A stretch of 23,081 bases of DNA from GCA-2731375 sp047518225 (GTDB lineage Bacteria; Pseudomonadota; Alphaproteobacteria; GCA-2731375): contig JAKZRK010000255.1 of the NCBI GenBank assembly GCA_047518225.1, positions 1 to 23,081 of the forward strand. Direction: 5' to 3'. A program made the translations under genes and the position numbers. The first letter of the stretch is position 1, and every line of letters begins with the position of its first letter. The notes beneath the pieces are model-generated. The model was not told the origin of the DNA and searched no databases. It saw nothing but the letters and a program-made list of their open reading frames with translations. This document shows, piece by piece, positions 22,863-23,081 of the stretch.

Positions 22863-23081
22863 ATGACCGTGAATCGAGGTGGCAGAACCGGCAGACCGCG
22901 ATGCTCGCCCGAACGCGCCCAGGACCGGCGGGCGCACGGGGGACCGGGAAGGCGGTGCGGGGGAGGCTCCCCAACGCCGGGACATCTATTGGTTGGGCGA
23001 TGGTCCTTCGAGGCGAAGCCTGGTTCCGCGCTCAAGGATCGCGGAGAGCCTTCCACGCCGCACGACCTGCTGCGGATTTGA
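22863..23081 (+). CDS. Doubtful short open frame at the window edge
   Basis: A 72-codon frame from an ATG at 22863 to a TGA at 23079-23081. AGGGTGATC upstream is a good match to a ribosome site. Against it: the protein is very rich in Arg, Gly and Pro, has no recognisable motif, and sits beside a non-coding repeat block. The closing FEAKPGSALKDRGEPSTPHDLLRI-like segment (about 49-72) looks less random than the rest, so a relic of a repeated element is possible. I would not annotate a function. Confidence 0.15.
   Translation: MTVNRGGRTGRPRCSPERAQDRRAHGGPGRRCGGGSPTPGHLLVGRWSFEAKPGSALKDRGEPSTPHDLLRI

Larger units (their letters stand above)
22547..23081. other. Non-coding, repeat-bearing right end of the window
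   Basis: About 535 bases with no convincing gene. The first 100 bases are the cupin leader. From 22694 to 22854 lies the CAGGGAA/TTCCCTG repeat block. From 22863 to 23081 a short open frame of 72 codons ends exactly at the window edge. Its translation is rich in Arg, Gly and Pro and looks like a chance frame in GC-rich DNA, although AGGGTGATC stands before its ATG. Confidence 0.6.

Overview
The window looks like GC-rich alphaproteobacterial chromosome, probably from a Rhodospirillales-like lineage. The evidence is the gene order bamD-recN-ligA, the codon and GC character, and the mix of families (ChrR-like cupins, EamA transporters, MarR/gentisate genes, DUF1028/LLM genes). No 16S or other taxonomic marker is present, so the placement is an inference. 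The left edge lies inside an insertion-sequence transposase and the right edge follows a repeat-rich block. That would fit an assembly contig broken at repeats.

Layout. 1-55: N-terminus of an IS1182-like transposase, cut by the edge. 138-6014, all minus strand: a tightly packed run, bamD > recN > ligA > crotonase-fold enzyme > cupin. recN/ligA and ligA/crotonase stops and starts overlap by 4 nt. 6015-6406: intergenic region with a promoter-like element, a 13-bp palindrome and a 10-bp tandem repeat. 6407-8203, plus strand: an XRE regulator with its own terminator, then a class-I glutamine-amidotransferase-like hydrolase (PuuD family) overlapped by a broken GNAT acetyltransferase. 8269-9668, minus strand: an EamA/DMT exporter and a MarR regulator.

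9707-13234, plus strand: a gentisate-type aromatic catabolic operon divergent from marR. It contains an electron-transfer reductase (ferredoxin-FAD-NAD), gentisate 1,2-dioxygenase, an unrecognised acidic protein of about 200 residues, and a fumarylpyruvate hydrolase. The MarR/operon intergenic region holds a 16-bp perfect palindrome at the likely -35, a good candidate MarR operator. xthA follows at once and converges on a UbiH-family hydroxylase. A maleylpyruvate isomerase and the oxygenase that should pair with the reductase are not in the window.

15484-16015, minus strand: a ParDE toxin-antitoxin pair. 16129-16272, plus strand: the last 47 codons of an amidase, a gene relic. 16269-18646, minus strand: a VOC protein, an LLM flavin monooxygenase and a DUF1028 protein, probably a small catabolic operon. 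18734-21082: uvrB. 21149-22114: a TauD/TfdA dioxygenase, convergent with a second cupin. 22547-23081: no convincing gene, but a cluster of CAGGGAA/TTCCCTG inverted and direct repeats. No rRNA, tRNA or CRISPR array was seen.

The least explained items are the uncharacterised protein inside the gentisate operon, the CAGGGAA repeat block, and the decayed genes (acetyltransferase, amidase) next to mobile or addictive elements. I did not find a clearly new multi-gene defence or mobile system.
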